Shown piece by piece: positions 33,696 through 46,339 of a stretch of DNA of 64,000 nucleotides. Origin of the DNA: Wyeomyia smithii (Eukaryota; Arthropoda; Insecta; Diptera; Culicidae); NCBI RefSeq assembly GCF_029784165.1, contig NC_073695.1, forward strand, positions 100,133,306 to 100,197,305. Reading direction: 5' to 3'. The position numbers and the translations under genes were made by a program. The notes under the pieces were generated by a model. It worked only from the letters and a program-made list of their open reading frames with translations, made no database searches and was not told the DNA's origin. Numbering within the stretch: the stretch's first letter is position 1; every line of letters starts with the position of its first letter.

Positions 33696-36434
33696 TTTGA
33701 CGTAGGACTACGATAGTTTTATATTTCATTTAGAGAATTCAGACTTTGTTCGATTTGACCACGTTTCACTTTCGACACGGTTCGACTTTGGCACACATAA
33801 GCCAAAAACGAGCGGTTATGCTTAATCATAATTTATAGTTTTCTTGTTTTGCTTTCAACCAATTCAAACTTATCAACCACCAAAAGAAAGCCATTTTGTC
33901 CAATAAGTTGCCGCAACCGAAACCAAAATAGACATGATCAAAGCAGTACTTAATACCGTGCTATACCTCTAATTACTCGGAAGGGTCATATCAAGTGTCT
34001 AGGTCGTTGAAGGCTTCCTGCGGACCTGTCCCCGTTGCGTTCCGGATACTTTCAGATTATTGAGCCTAAATCCATCAAGCGACACCTCTAACAACTTACA
34101 ATCCTAAAACTAGTTCATTGGTGGCCACATATTGTTGAGGTCATATGCCACCAAAAAGTCATAAAAAGAAAAGCGTTTACTTTTAACATGGTCCGATTTT
34201 GACAACTGAAAAAATCCTGATTATTTATTTAAGGACATCTATTTGAGAAGAAAAAATACTGTTTTTAACATTGATGAATACCTTTCATCCTAATGCAATC
34301 AAATTTCTTCAACACGCGAAAAGGCAAATTTTTATATAGGTCTTAATTAAGAACGATTTAGTAGAAAGTAAACTTCCTTTCATCTTCAATTGCGCTTGTG
34401 AAAGATAGCTCACTCACCGATTCCAAAGCAGCATCATTGTCAGTTTCTTACAACTGTTTAGCAAAGATGTCACATAAAAAAATCCTCTATTTACAAGTTC
34501 GTTGGAAAAGTTACGATAAAGAGTTGCAGTTTTTCGTGGAAAATCTATATTTACAAAAATTTTGAAATTGACAGCAGAACCAGAAAAAAATTAATCAGTT
34601 TTAAGATACCAATAAAAAAACAAACAACAAAATGCCATATTTGAAAGTCATCCGTCTGTTTCTTTCAAAAACAAACCAAGCTCGGTTTGATAAACAACAA
34701 TAACCTCTCCAACTGTCTAAATGTTTGCATAATGTTGTTCAATTACAAGTCCGGCAATGACAGGTTGTGTTCATATGTTTAGTATCTTTACATGGTTGTA
34801 TTTATATGTTGTGTTGTGCGATAGGTTGTGTTTATATGTTTAGTAATAGTTTTTTGCAGATGCTGATGTAATATTTTTGTAATTGAAAAATACGAATATG
34901 AATGTTTAAAACCTAACGGCAAGATGCATATAATTTGGGTTTTCTCTATACCACAACCGCGTAATGCAACTAGGATTGTCATATTGAATTAAATTTATTT
35001 AACTGGAAACATATAACCATCAGTACAGCTTAAACGTGCTATCTGAACTATCTGTTTAAAAATCTTTATGAAGCATATTGGTTTTCTATTGTCTTTTAAA
35101 TAGCCTATAGTTGGTCATTTAAATAAATATGAGAAAAAACAAAGTGTGGAATTCAAAAAGAAGCAACCCAATGCAACTTCTAATTTTAGGAGTTTGAAAG
35201 AAGTTTTTATCATCAAACATGGATATGAAAATCACTACGGTTGCAGTTCAAGTGCCATCTACTCATCACGACAACCAAAACGAAACGAGCAACAGGGTGG
35301 CGAGCTTCTGATTAGTAGAATGTCCACGATTTTTAACTCAACTTTTGTTCAAGAGATATTTTATTATTATATAACAATCTATCGCAATATTCTACCTGTC
35401 GATTAAGACATCGCTTTTTGAAATCTGTTCAGGGGTAGTAATGCAATAAGCACTTTAGAACGATGAGAAAACATCTGTTGCAGCTATATAAAGCGAGCTC
35501 GTGTTTGGTTGAAAGCTGCGAAACTGAACTAGAAAAAGTGGATTTCAATTGAACTTTTTACTAATTTACTGTTCAATGTACAATGATATGTACAATGATA
35601 TGTTAATTATTGTATCACATGCTTTGGCAACCGTCGTTGTTCGATCGAAGCATTGCTGGTCAAAATCCGTTCAGTTGAAATCACATATTGGATGCAACAT
35701 CCAACATCGTGATATGCTGTTGCGTACGGAATTATTTTATCCCCGACCGCACACCGTAGTGTGCGAACACGCACCACTGTACGTCGACAGCAGCTACATT
35801 GTTTCCACTTGGCTTGACTGCACACAAATGGCAATCGAGTGCTACTGCACTGACGACGAGCGACCTTCTTCTCATACATGGCTCGGTGCAGTACTGTTGC
35901 CTGTGTCAGCATGTTTTCCTTCAAGACATCAGTTTTAATAACATTCTCACAGCAGATCGTTTAATTGTCTGATAAAGGAGGTTGTTACGAACTTTCCGAA
36001 AAAACTTCACTTTCAAGACATCAAAATAGTTTAGGTTCATGGAAGCAAATATTAGTTGACCTATTGGGACGGGGAGATTCTGTCAAATTTTGTTTTGCCA
36101 CTGAATAGAGGTTGTCATAGCAGGCAGTTGGTGTCCACTCATGAAGTCTGTGCCAGGAGTGCTCGCATGTGATTGGTACATTGTTCGTGAAAATACGACT
36201 TTGAAACTTTTAATTAATTTTCACTGTTTAACAATTAAGTAACAATGAAATATGAAGAATCACAAAACTGTCCATCGTTTTATCAATCCAACGACATATT
36301 GATTATTGTGATCCATCATGTAGTTACATCAGTATTACCGTTTGAAATCTTTCATTCCGACGTTACATCTTGGATTTTAGTTTCCTCAGAATGTATCTCG
36401 ATATAGTGCGGTTAGACGTAGTCCTACGTCAAAA
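33696..36434. mobile_element. Long repeat with TTTGACGTAGGACTACG ends (copy 2)
   Basis: The left end TTTGACGTAGGACTAC (33696) and right end GTAGTCCTACGTCAAA are inverted. Internal sequence from 33830 matches 17560-19175 in the same order, including CATGATCAAAGCAGTACTTA-like, CTAATTACTCGG and GTGCCAGGAGTGCTCGCATG blocks. Open frames of up to 129 codons (35549-35938) show no recognisable domain. TSD not resolved. Confidence 0.6.
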
Positions 36435-36439
36435 GTCAC

Positions 36440-36550
36440 ACCATCATTCCCGTTCATTTTCGCATCCTCGCAAAACTGCATACATTGTCCGCTTTACTAA
36501 ACTTAAAATGTAAGTCATATGACAAAAATGAAATTAGTTCGTAAAGTACT
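36440..36550 (+). repeat. Copy of the 39.5 kb palindrome half plus short repeat
   Basis: CATTCCCGTTCATTTTCGCA, ACTGCATACATTGTCCGC and the ACTAAACTTAAAATG block match 39608-39728 in order. It directly abuts the right end of the 33.7-36.4 kb repeat. Confidence 0.65.
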
Positions 36551-37330
36551 TGCAACCACGCTCATCTGCCGCTCTTTCGTATATACCTTATGGAATCATG
36601 GTAAGCTTTCATGGGAAATTTATCAAACTCAATTGTCTGTCTTAGTTACTTTTCTAACACCATCTGAAAACAGTCGATTTGTTTAACCCTTTCCGACCGG
36701 GCCCATATAATTGCGTAGGTAGAAGGTGACTTGAACAAAACCTTCTCTCTAGATTTTTGATCGTCCTATTCAATGTTTTATTGCTCACAACGCTAGTGTC
36801 AACCATGATGAGTATAACATGGTGTAACGGTTTGACCAAAAACTAGGCGCGGGGTGAGGAAGCGTTTTTTCACTTTGGAGGGTTGGAGACGAACAGCGAA
36901 TAACTTTTTCGTGTTTGTTGATATATCCTCACTAACTAGGCAATTAAAGACCGCAAATTCAGGTGTTTTAAGTTGGAAATTGTTTCTTAAATTAATGAAT
37001 ATTGGTAGCAAGGTATGTAGCATTGCCATATTTATAATTTAAACGCATCCAAATGATATAGTATGAGATGCGATAATTTTTATGCCCTAGTTGTTTATAA
37101 ACAAACCTACTCGCTGGCAATTTTTTTTTCCAATATGGCCGATTCTGCTTTTGACATATCGTTACACCATGTCTTTATACATCATGGTGTCATTGATTTT
37201 GATTTTAATATTTCTAACTGTGTTTTTAGAAATAAAATTACGGTCTTAGAACAAAATACAGTCTGTGGAATTTTAAGACAAATTCAAAATGCCGAAAATA
37301 TCCAAATCATTCATTTGTCTAAGGGCTAGA

Positions 37331-38496
37331 CTGCCTATAATCGCATATCAGTCCCACCTGGAAAATCATCGAGTTGAGAAAACAGCGATTGAAGATATTT
37401 TTCTTGTTTTGGGCGTTTCACCTGTTTGGGGTGGGTTATTCTTATTTTTTCGATATAATATAATGAAAAAGATCTTAATCATAACTTCTTCATTGAAGAA
37501 TTGCCTTTTTCGTGAAAACTACAATAAAAAATAAGGAAGAGACTGATATGCGATTATTTAAGCCATCGAGTAGCAAAATAATCGCATACCAGTCTCACTA
37601 TTACCCGCTCGGTGTAAGAGTAGTCATATTTTTTCAAGTGTTTTGAATATGGGCAGACATTTATGGCAGCAGACAGCTTCTAAATATGCTGCATGGAGAA
37701 TGGCGGAGACGTCCACCCATTACAAACCATGACTTTAAGGTCGTCGTTGAAAATGGTTGAAGTCTTGCATTTACTACTGAATAATTTTCTTTCTTCCATA
37801 TTCAGTGTTTCGCAATACGTGCTGAATAAAATGTTTCCGCATTAGCCCCTACATTCAGCATATTGGAAAAGTGGTATTGAGAAAAGGAAGTTTCCAATTT
37901 CATTACAACAGTGACTTGACGGATGACGACAGCGATGAAAAGAGACACAAGCTGTTTTTAACTAAGCAACTAAAAACGATTTCTTCTGAGTTCTAATAGT
38001 TTCAACTTGAATGATCATTTGAAGTGAGCAGCTCGTCCACAGGAAATTAACTTTTTACAGAAAGCAACATTGCTCGAGGCTATTATCCCACTGATTGACG
38101 AAACCAACAACCTTTCGTGAACGAACTTTCAGAAAAAGTAGCAGTTTCAGTGTATAATTGAAATTAACTTTTGTGTGGAATTTATTTGAAACAAACTTGC
38201 ATGTATTGATTATTTGATGATTTTTTAACAGTAAAAAGCTTAAAAAACAGCACCAATTATTGTTGTATGGATTGAAGCAAAAAAAATGGTCATACTCAGG
38301 AAAAACAGTTGGTGGGACTGATATGCGATTATTTTTAAGATGGGACAATTCGACCTCGCCTTTTTTCTGACTTTTTTCAAATAAAACATACTTTTTTGTT
38401 TCCTTAATCGATAGCAGAGCAAGAAATAGATGGAATCTTATATTTAACTCAAAAACGATAAAAATCCATATGGGACTGGTATGCGATTATAGGCAG
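37331..38496. mobile_element. Non-autonomous TIR element with 4-bp TSD (copy 2)
   Basis: The ends CTGCCTATAATCGCATATCA and, read inward from the right, CTGCCTATAATCGCATACCA are inverted and flanked by TAGA (37327-37330, 38497-38500). Inner copies of GGGACTGATATGCGATTATT lie near 37541 and 38315, with the inverse at 37577-37600. It shares ends, motif and layout with 68-1129 but differs in most of its interior. No coding sequence is recognised. Confidence 0.75.
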
Positions 38497-39517
38497 TAGA
38501 TAAATCACACAATTGAAGTTTACTACTTTAAGAAAAATAACATTAGGGTCAGTGCTGCTATAGTATTGAAAAAAAAAAACCTGCGAAATTTTGCAAAACA
38601 AACAGCCAAACTTAACCCTCTCCCGCTCACAAGGTTTATTATTAAAATTTATAGCTTCACGAGAAAATTCAAGCTGAACACTTCGTAGAATAACTAAAAT
38701 TACTGTCAACTGTAGTATTTTAAAGAAAATGCCCTGTGATGCTCTGAGGCAGCATATAAAAGTTTATGGAACAATCGTAAGCACAACAAACTATTTTGTG
38801 TTAAGATATGATGATTATAATTATTGGTGCTCTAGAGTCACCATGTGCGGGAAAGGGTTAAACAAAATAAAGTTAAATTAGATTTGACTAAACAGCGTCA
38901 AAAACAAATTACGCATTTCTGATAAACAAGGATAGAAACGATCATGCAGTTTTTTATGGCATTATTACTTTAGAAATCAAGCCTGAATAGGATATTATTT
39001 CTCATTTACAATCTGCAAATATCTGAACAAAAATCCTGTCATCTTGAAGTAGTGACGTTATTAAAAATTGAAGGAAATTTCACATTCATATCCATTCATA
39101 CAGAAGGATGTGAGCGGGAATGGAGCGATGGATTGGAAACATCGATAAGCTCGTATGAACAAGTTAACGATAATAGGTAAACTTTTGCCTAACTACAACT
39201 CTGAATATTTTTTGAAAATCAGCATGAATTTTTAAGTATTTTTTCTTTATCTTTCGATTATTTTAATTTCAATGCCAAAATATAATAAAAATGTCTCTCG
39301 GCCAATAATGTTCTTAGCAGAATAAGACAGTCTCGATGAAGATAGAGTAAACCTTTCGTATATAATTCTTGTACATAACTCACGTTGTAAAGGATTCCGC
39401 CCATTTTTCAAAATATCTCGTCCTATATTTTGCGTGGCGTAACGTAATGACGTTTGACTACCTATATAATCGGAGTGCGAAAAAACACATCCCTCATTTC
39501 ATGTTGATAGCTGAGAG

Positions 39518-39673
39518 GTAAAGCGGGCAATGTATGTAGTTTCGCGAGAATGCGAAGATGAACGGGAATAGAAGGTGTGACTAGAATTAGAAAAAAATTT
39601 CTAATTCTAGTCACACGTTCTATTCCCGTTCATCTTCGCATTCCCGCGAAACTACATACATTGCCCGCTTCAC
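39518..39673. repeat. Near-perfect palindrome of about 155 bp
   Basis: Arms of about 73 bp (AAGCGGGCAATGTATGTAGT... and its inverse ending ...CATACATTGCCCGCTT) differ at a few positions around an AAAAAAATTT centre. The right arm continues into the short dispersed repeat at 39674-39728. It would fold into a strong hairpin in RNA or cruciform in DNA. Confidence 0.92.
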
Positions 39674-40076
39674 TAAACTTAAAATGTAAGTCAATATGAC
39701 AAAAAATGAAATTAGTTCGTAAAGTAAAATTAGCCGAGAGGTACCCGAGTCAGAGCAAAAAGAGCGCAATAATACTGCTTGCGTCTTTCTCAGGACGAAT
39801 AAATGTTTGATTAAAATTCACAAAATCATAAACACAAACAGGCAATAACAGTTTATTAACTGACATGAATGATAAAAAAACAAAATTGCTACTAATTTAT
39901 GGTTTTTAAAAAGTACACAGTATTATTCGTCAGAAAACTCAGCATTCATAAAAAAAAATTGCTTGCCATTTCAAAACGTAAATGAAAAAAAGCACTAGCT
40001 AAAACCAAGTTGAAAAGTGCTTGTTTTTCTTTTAATTCATTTGTTGTCTATTCTTTAATACTCATGTCGAATCAAA

Positions 40077-40307
40077 CTACCCAAAACAAGCATGCTCTAT
40101 GACAACACTGTCCGCAGTTTGGGGACACTTTTCCCACTGATTAATCAAACAATCGGCTAGAGCAGAGAGCAAATTTTCCCTATCATTTCCGATCTGAAAT
40201 GGTTTCCTCTCCTCTTGCACACGCCCCAGAAGCAACAGCAGGAAGGATAGGTACAACACACGAACCATTATTAGAGAGCCAGCACACCAGCAGCGGAGAG
40301 CGACCAT
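40077..40307 (-). CDS. Candidate secreted-protein first exon
   Basis: A 76-codon frame has a strong signal-peptide-like start at an internal Met (about 40268): MVRVLYLSFLLLLLGRV, then a polar stretch with LLSALADCLINQWEKC and a final ACFG before the stop. A possible splice donor (GG/GTAGTT) lies at the end, so it might be a first exon rather than a whole gene. Insect chemosensory ionotropic receptors and odorant-binding proteins begin in this way, but I see no diagnostic motif. Unproven. Confidence 0.3.
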   Translation of the reverse strand: MVALRCWCAGSLIMVRVLYLSFLLLLLGRVQEERKPFQIGNDRENLLSALADCLINQWEKCPQTADSVVIEHACFG

Positions 40308-40309
40308 AG

Positions 40310-41240
40310 AAAACGCGGAGCAGCATTTTCCGAGTCAACAACGATGCAGGGGAAATATCAGGCTTGGTCGCCCATCGTTTCGAACCTAAATAAATAATCC
40401 TATCGAAGCGCTCGCGAGCTCCAGACGTGCGAATCCGGGTTTGGCCGTTCGTGTGTGCTTTTTGGGTGTATCACGGATAATAGCAGGAAAAGGCAGCTTA
40501 TAGGTGCAGAAAGGAACACACAATTAAGTCGTCCATCGGTGCTAGCGTAGGTACGTTAGTGTAGTGAGTTTGATAACCGCTGGAAAATCGTGCCTGCAGT
40601 GTTAACAGGGAATCACTACAAGTAAAATCTGGGTGGACCTGAGCAATATTCTGGCCAAGGGCTCTTCTCCATCACCGGGCCAAAGTCAATGGAATACACT
40701 AGAAGCAGTTAGTGTGTGCGGTTCAGAGGTGGGCACTGGCACTGGATGTTTTATTTTTAATCTGGGTTGGGCAGCTTCCGGTGTGAGAAATCGGTTGCGT
40801 CATTACACAGTTAACAATGATTCGAAAGTGAATTGCGGAAGCTGGCTGGCAAATTAGTGACAACAGATTGGGCAAAACTTCAGCTCGACCCGTGCAGGAA
40901 GATCAAACAGCGACATAATAAAAGAAGACGTCACGTGTCGCGTTTCATCGCGAATTCCGCTGAAGGACGTCACTGGGGGATAGCAAGCAAGAAGACCTGC
41001 TCTCGCACTGGCTGTGCAGGGCGTCACTACGACGCCGTCGTCTTCGCTAAGTGGAAGTGAAATAAAAACACAGGAAAGGAGCGGCAGCAGCATCTCCGAC
41101 TTCGGCTAGTGAGAAAGCGAGGGCAATATTCGGATATAACCAGTAAGCAGCACCAGGCCCGTTTACCCGGTTGGTTCATATTGGATACACACGCCGGACA
41201 CGCACCGGACCGAAGGTTATTTAGATCCTATGGATTCGAA
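40310..41240. other. GC-richer block, possible 5' UTR/promoter region
   Basis: The base composition rises well above that of the neighbours and no repeat was recognised. It lies divergent to the candidate signal-peptide exon. Open frames of about 75 codons (40633-40857, 40833-41060) have no recognisable domain. It may be non-coding exon sequence of an unseen gene. Confidence 0.3.
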
Positions 41241-41949
41241 GTGTTCTGACGAATGACGGTCAATTAGTATCTTGAAATTGGATAGCGTTATCACGTTTAA
41301 TACCGGGCAGTTTCTGTTCTTGATAGGGATTGTTTTTTGATCGTTGATCGGAATCAAATGCTGACCAGAATTATATGCGAGAGAAAGTACATGTATTTAG
41401 TCCTCGCATTATCCCCGTTAAATTACATATGGAAGGGGCAAAATGAATTTTTTTTTCTGATATCACATTAATTATAATTGATATGAGGCTTCTTATACCA
41501 GAATCAATAATAAAAACTACTGTAATGTTACAATTCACCACTGCTGTTCCAATTCACCTCTGCTCTCCTTATGACTAATTTACTTTTTCTACATATTTCG
41601 CCTGATGCCCAGAATATTTAGAGTAGAATTTTAAGATTATCTAACATTATCTTCAGAAAACTAATAACATGAAAACTTAACTCAAATTATTTGAAATTTC
41701 CCGACTTTCGGCTGCTCGTGGTGGCCTTCTTCAAGGAGTGTTCCTTAATGTGGCATACACTCATGACACCATTTCTCTTGCAAAAAAAAACATATTATAT
41801 TCGAAAAGAAATTTAATAATTTTAATTTGGTGTAGAAATATTTGATACCGAAGTGCACCGTAACCGGAAATATTTACCTTCTATTAAATTTTCAAACCTA
41901 AGAAAATACAGTTCTGTGCACTAATGTTACTGATGTCCGTGTTTGGAAA

Positions 41950-42270
41950 ATCGCTAATATCGTGTTCGTTCTTTATTATTATCTCAGCTACGATTTCATC
42001 AAGCAACAACCCTTGAGAGTGAAATCAATTTGCACACGTATCTGACTGAGCAAGTTGTGTGTTTTCTGCGGGTGAAATTATTTTTAGACTCAATAGTAGT
42101 TTTCTAAAAGGGGCGTATGTATTTTGGCACAAACTTTATTCAACGCATTGTACGACAACAACCGTTTGTTGTACAAAAAACTGCCTGAAACGGAATTTAT
42201 TGTACATTTTAACAATGTTTGTTTATGTTTGTTGCTAGAGAACACCAAATTGCTTACATAGAAAGCGTAT
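41950..42270 (+). repeat. Diverged solo arm of the 43.7-46.3 kb foldback
   Basis: TTTGCACACGTAT, GAGCA, TCTAAAAGGGGCGTATG and TTTTGGCA follow in the same order as at 43770-43870, at lower identity. No second arm is nearby. Confidence 0.55.
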
Positions 42271-43738
42271 TTTCATAAAAAAATCTTGAACTCTCCGAAC
42301 CTAATATTAAAAAAAAACAACAAATCATTCTCAGACAACAACCAAAAGTTTCTAAACCACAATACTTTGATAATATCCTATACCAAAATAAAGACGTTCC
42401 CGACTATCACCTCATTACCTTCAAATTCATTCCTTATTTCTTTGCAAGAGCAAGTCAACTGAGCGTTTGCATGCAAGTAGCGGATACAAGTATATTCGCA
42501 GGCTTGTATGCAGTCAGCTACAATGAGTTTTGCTCAACTCAATTGTTGAATCTTTGTCCGTGAATCAATTGCGTAACAAAGCTTCACTTGGAATCAAAAA
42601 TTTGCAGTCACTCAAAAATTGCTCTTACACATCCCAATTTCACGAAGAAATGCTATAAGTTTCCAGTGAAAAGGTATTGTCGAAATCTTACAAGTTAAAA
42701 TACTAAAGACAACATTATTGACAATATTGTTGAGAGATTATGATAATGCTCTTAACACGTGACATCTAAGACATTCGTTTACCCTTTCAGTCATTTGAAA
42801 CGTGTTATTACTTCCTGGGACGGTCTTCGCTCTATTCTGACCAGTTGCAACACATTTTTCTCTTCTAATCTGAAACAAATTTCTAATGCACATCATTACA
42901 ACATCTAAACCAGCCTTGCTATGTGAAAATTAACCTACCTACATTGTAACAGGTGTCAATTTTGCATCAACCTTTTTAACATCAGAACGCAGTCAATCAA
43001 TCTTCACTTCCAGTCGGTGCGTGCTGCACTGTGCAACTAAAACTGTACCGCTCCACCCACTGCAACTCGGTTATGATGCAATTACGTGCCAAACGTGTGT
43101 GTGTGTACGTGTCATACGATTCGATTCACTCCTACCGGACCAAAGTCATCCGAATTGACTGTCGAATGTTGCCGGACGATTTTCCCAAAGTCCGTTACCT
43201 TAACTACGTTTTCCACTTTCGCACTGTTTCGCTCTTCTAATATAGTCAATAGTCTTTCTCTTTTCATTGCTCTTGCTCAGACAGACTGTTGTTATTTTAG
43301 CTGGGCGACTTCCTCCCATCCGTAAGATGCACTAGTCGCGGTAGTAGTAAGTAAACGGCCACTCAGATTAGCAATTTTCGCGCGGTTTTTCACCACGCCG
43401 CTAGAGGTTCTTCAGTCAAACTGCGGAAATGACTTAAACGGGATTATGTTTCAGTATTACATTCTGACTGGCAAGATTTTGAATTAAAAATTGAACTTTT
43501 GCATTAGTCATTGGCGTGCACCAGCCGTTTCCTACTCGATAAGGTCGTGCAGGGAAAACTGACAGTGGAAGTGAAAAACCATTCTAACTCTCACCCAGCA
43601 AAAAAAAAAACATTTAATTGAGTTTAGAGCGGCAGATTCGATAGCAAACAACATGTTTCGAGAGGTTGTAAAATTGTCGTAATGATGATGCAGCAGAGCA
43701 AAATCATTTCAAATCGCCTGGAAATACGCGAAAATTTA
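42271..43738. other. No gene recognised
   Basis: AT-rich to 42960, then more mixed composition to 43440. Open frames near 43031-43325 look fortuitous. Confidence 0.35.
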
Positions 43739-46339
43739 ATCGACCATTTTTGATTTGAATGAAACTTTGCACACGTATTTGGCTTAGCAAACTGAGCATT
43801 TTTCACAGGTGGAGAGATTTTTTACACCCATGAGTTACATTCTAAAAGGGCGTATGCCTTTTGGCATAGGTTTTATTCGAAGCATTGTAGCCCAGAAACC
43901 GTTGGTTGTATAGAAAAATTGTCGGAGAATGAGTTGTAGGGAATTAAAAATGCACCATAAAACAAATATACACTGTACAAAAAAACAATTTTTTTTGACC
44001 AAAAAACATTAAAAATAAACATTAAATTTCAATTTGAAAAAAAAAGAGTTGAATTTTTTTCTTATTTTTTTTTTAAAGAAACTTGACGTTAATACGCAAC
44101 TTTTAGAAAAAAGTCCAGGATGGAAAAATGAAAAATAATTTTTTTATGCTAGATTAATTTTTTTTTTTTAAATACTAATTTAAACATTTCATGATCTTAA
44201 AAGATGCAGAAAGTCATTTTGAATCAAAAAGCTCTTGGTAGTAAACATTCTAAAGGCATTGGTTTTCGAGTTATTTCTAATTTAAGCTCGAAAAATCATA
44301 ATTATTTAGGAAAATACACGTTTCTCTTAATTTGTCCATGGGTTCTCCAGCAAAAACCATACGTTCATTGAAATGCTTCATCAAAAACATACAATTCATT
44401 CTTTGACAACAAAACGATTGGGCGAACGGTTCTCAAGTAATGAGTTAAATGTTCTAAGTGATATAAATATATATAAGAATCAAATATTTGTTTTCGAGTT
44501 TTATTATCTTAGAAACATATTTTTTATGACATAGATACTTTACAGAACTAGTTTCACCTTATATTTTATATACATCATAAGTAAATGATTCGTCATCTTT
44601 TGAAAACAGCTTCGTTTGTATCTTATTTTCTGAAGTCGGAACAAAAGAGTAATACTTTGTGTGGCAGCTATCATTATAGATTTTTTGAAAATATTGCTCC
44701 ATTCTGTTACTCCTTGTTCATATTCTTCATATGATACCCAACTAAATGACATTTTTGATGAATTTTTATTACAATCATACAATTCTTTTGCGCTTGTAAT
44801 GGGATGTTCATGTTCTTTAGCTAAACTTGCATTTCCTGCCATTCGTTTTAATATGCCACCAATTGCATCGCATGGGCCTTTACCATGAGAAGTCGCAAAA
44901 AATGCCACTCTGCATCGACGTTATATTTTGTTGCAAAGTTTTTTCTATTTTTATATTGTGAGGCAGCTCCATCAGACATTAATATCGCTTTTTTCAACTC
45001 TATTGTTGTTTTCAAAAAACTCATTAATTTGGCAATGAACACCTGAACCGCAACAGCATCATGATGGAGTACTTCCGATATTATGATGAAGCTAATATTC
45101 TTAAGTGTTCCAGATTCTGATTAGTAAACAACGAAGGGATGAATGGTGACTTGACTATCATTCCAATAACTACACGAATCACAAATTGATAAAGACATAT
45201 CAAAATGAGCTTGACTGTTCAATATTTTTAATTTTGCAATAACGTTTTCGTTTAATTTGCGTAAGCTTGATTCCATTTTCACTTTATTCATCTTCACAAA
45301 ATGCAAACTGTTACTAACACATCTGGAGTAGTGCAATCGTATTTATATACGAAAACAGATATTATAGGTGACCCAGTAGTTATTGGTTGCGTACTTTACA
45401 AACAGTTATTAGTAGTAAACAAGTAGGTAGTGTTGCACGACAAACATATTATTTTATAAAACATTTTTATAAAACATTCGAGCAAACTTATGATGTATAT
45501 AAAATATAAGGTGAAACTAGTTCTGTAAAGTATCTATGTCATAAAAAAATATGTTCCTAAGATAATAAAACTCGAAAACAAATATTTGATTCTTATATAT
45601 ATTTATATCACTTAGAACATTTAACTCATTCCTTGAGAACCGTTCGCCCAATCGTTTTGTTGTCAAAGAATGAATTGTATGTTTTTGATGAAGCATTCCA
45701 ATGAACGTATGGTTTTTGCTGGAGAACCATGGACAAATTAAAAAATACGTGTATTTTCCGAAATATTAATAATTTATTGAGCTTAAATTCAAAATAACTC
45801 GAAAACCGATGCCTTTAGAATGTTTACTACCTAGAGCTTTTTGATTCAAAATGACTCTCTGCATCTTTCAAGATCCTCAGAATACAAATATTTTGAAAAA
45901 TGTTTGAATTAGAATTTTTATAAAAAAATTAATCTACCATAAAAAAAATATTTTTCATTTTTCCATCCTGGACTTTTTTTTTAAAACTGCGTATTAACGT
46001 CAAGTTTTAAAAAAAAAAATAAGAAAAAAATTCAACTCTTTTTTTTAAATTGAAATTTAATGTTTATTTTTAATGTTTTTTGGTCAAAAAAAATTTTTTT
46101 TGTACAGTGTATATTTTTTTATGGTGCATTTTTCATTCCCTACAACTCATTCTCAGACAGTTTTTCTATACAACCAATGGTTTCTGGGCTACAATGCTTC
46201 GAATAAAACCTCTGCCAAAAGGCATACGCCCTTTTAGAATGTAACTCATGGGTGTGAAAAATCGCTCCATCTGTGGAAAATGCTCAGTTTGCTAAGCCAA
46301 ATACGTGTGCAAAGTTTCATTCAAATCAAAAATGGTCGA
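43739..46339 (-). mobile_element. Foldback transposon with arms of about 0.84 kb and internal transposase remnant
   Basis: The arm from about 43739 (CGACCATTTTTGATTTGAAT) to 44580 returns inverted at about 45490-46339 with high identity, including the unusual GGGCGTATGCCTTTTGGCAT and CAAAACGATTGGGCGAACGG blocks. Between the arms lies a minus-strand protein remnant (next entry). Arm similarity implies recent activity or gene conversion. No clear TSD could be read (left flank TTTAA, right flank ATATT). Confidence 0.82.
44560..45345 (-). pseudogene. Transposase-like remnant with SDGAASQYKN motif
   Basis: Reading down from about 45340, pieces in shifting frames give VTIHPFVVY, ISEVLHHDAVAVQVFIA, AILMSDGAASQYKNRKNF, YNVDAEWHF/FATSHGKGPCDAIGG, LKRMAGNASL and a C-terminal segment with VSYEEYEQG. 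I remember this string of motifs from uncharacterised, often multicopy proteins of insects and Hydra; the conserved Asp residues (SDG, CDA) would suit an RNase H-fold transposase, but that is inference. At least one frameshift (about 44910) and a stop break the frame. The foldback context supports a transposase role. Confidence 0.6.

Noticed and set aside
35549..35938. 129-codon frame as a gene
   Set aside because: It lies inside the 33.7-36.4 kb repeat, has no recognisable domain, and its counterpart at 18.3-18.7 kb is not open.
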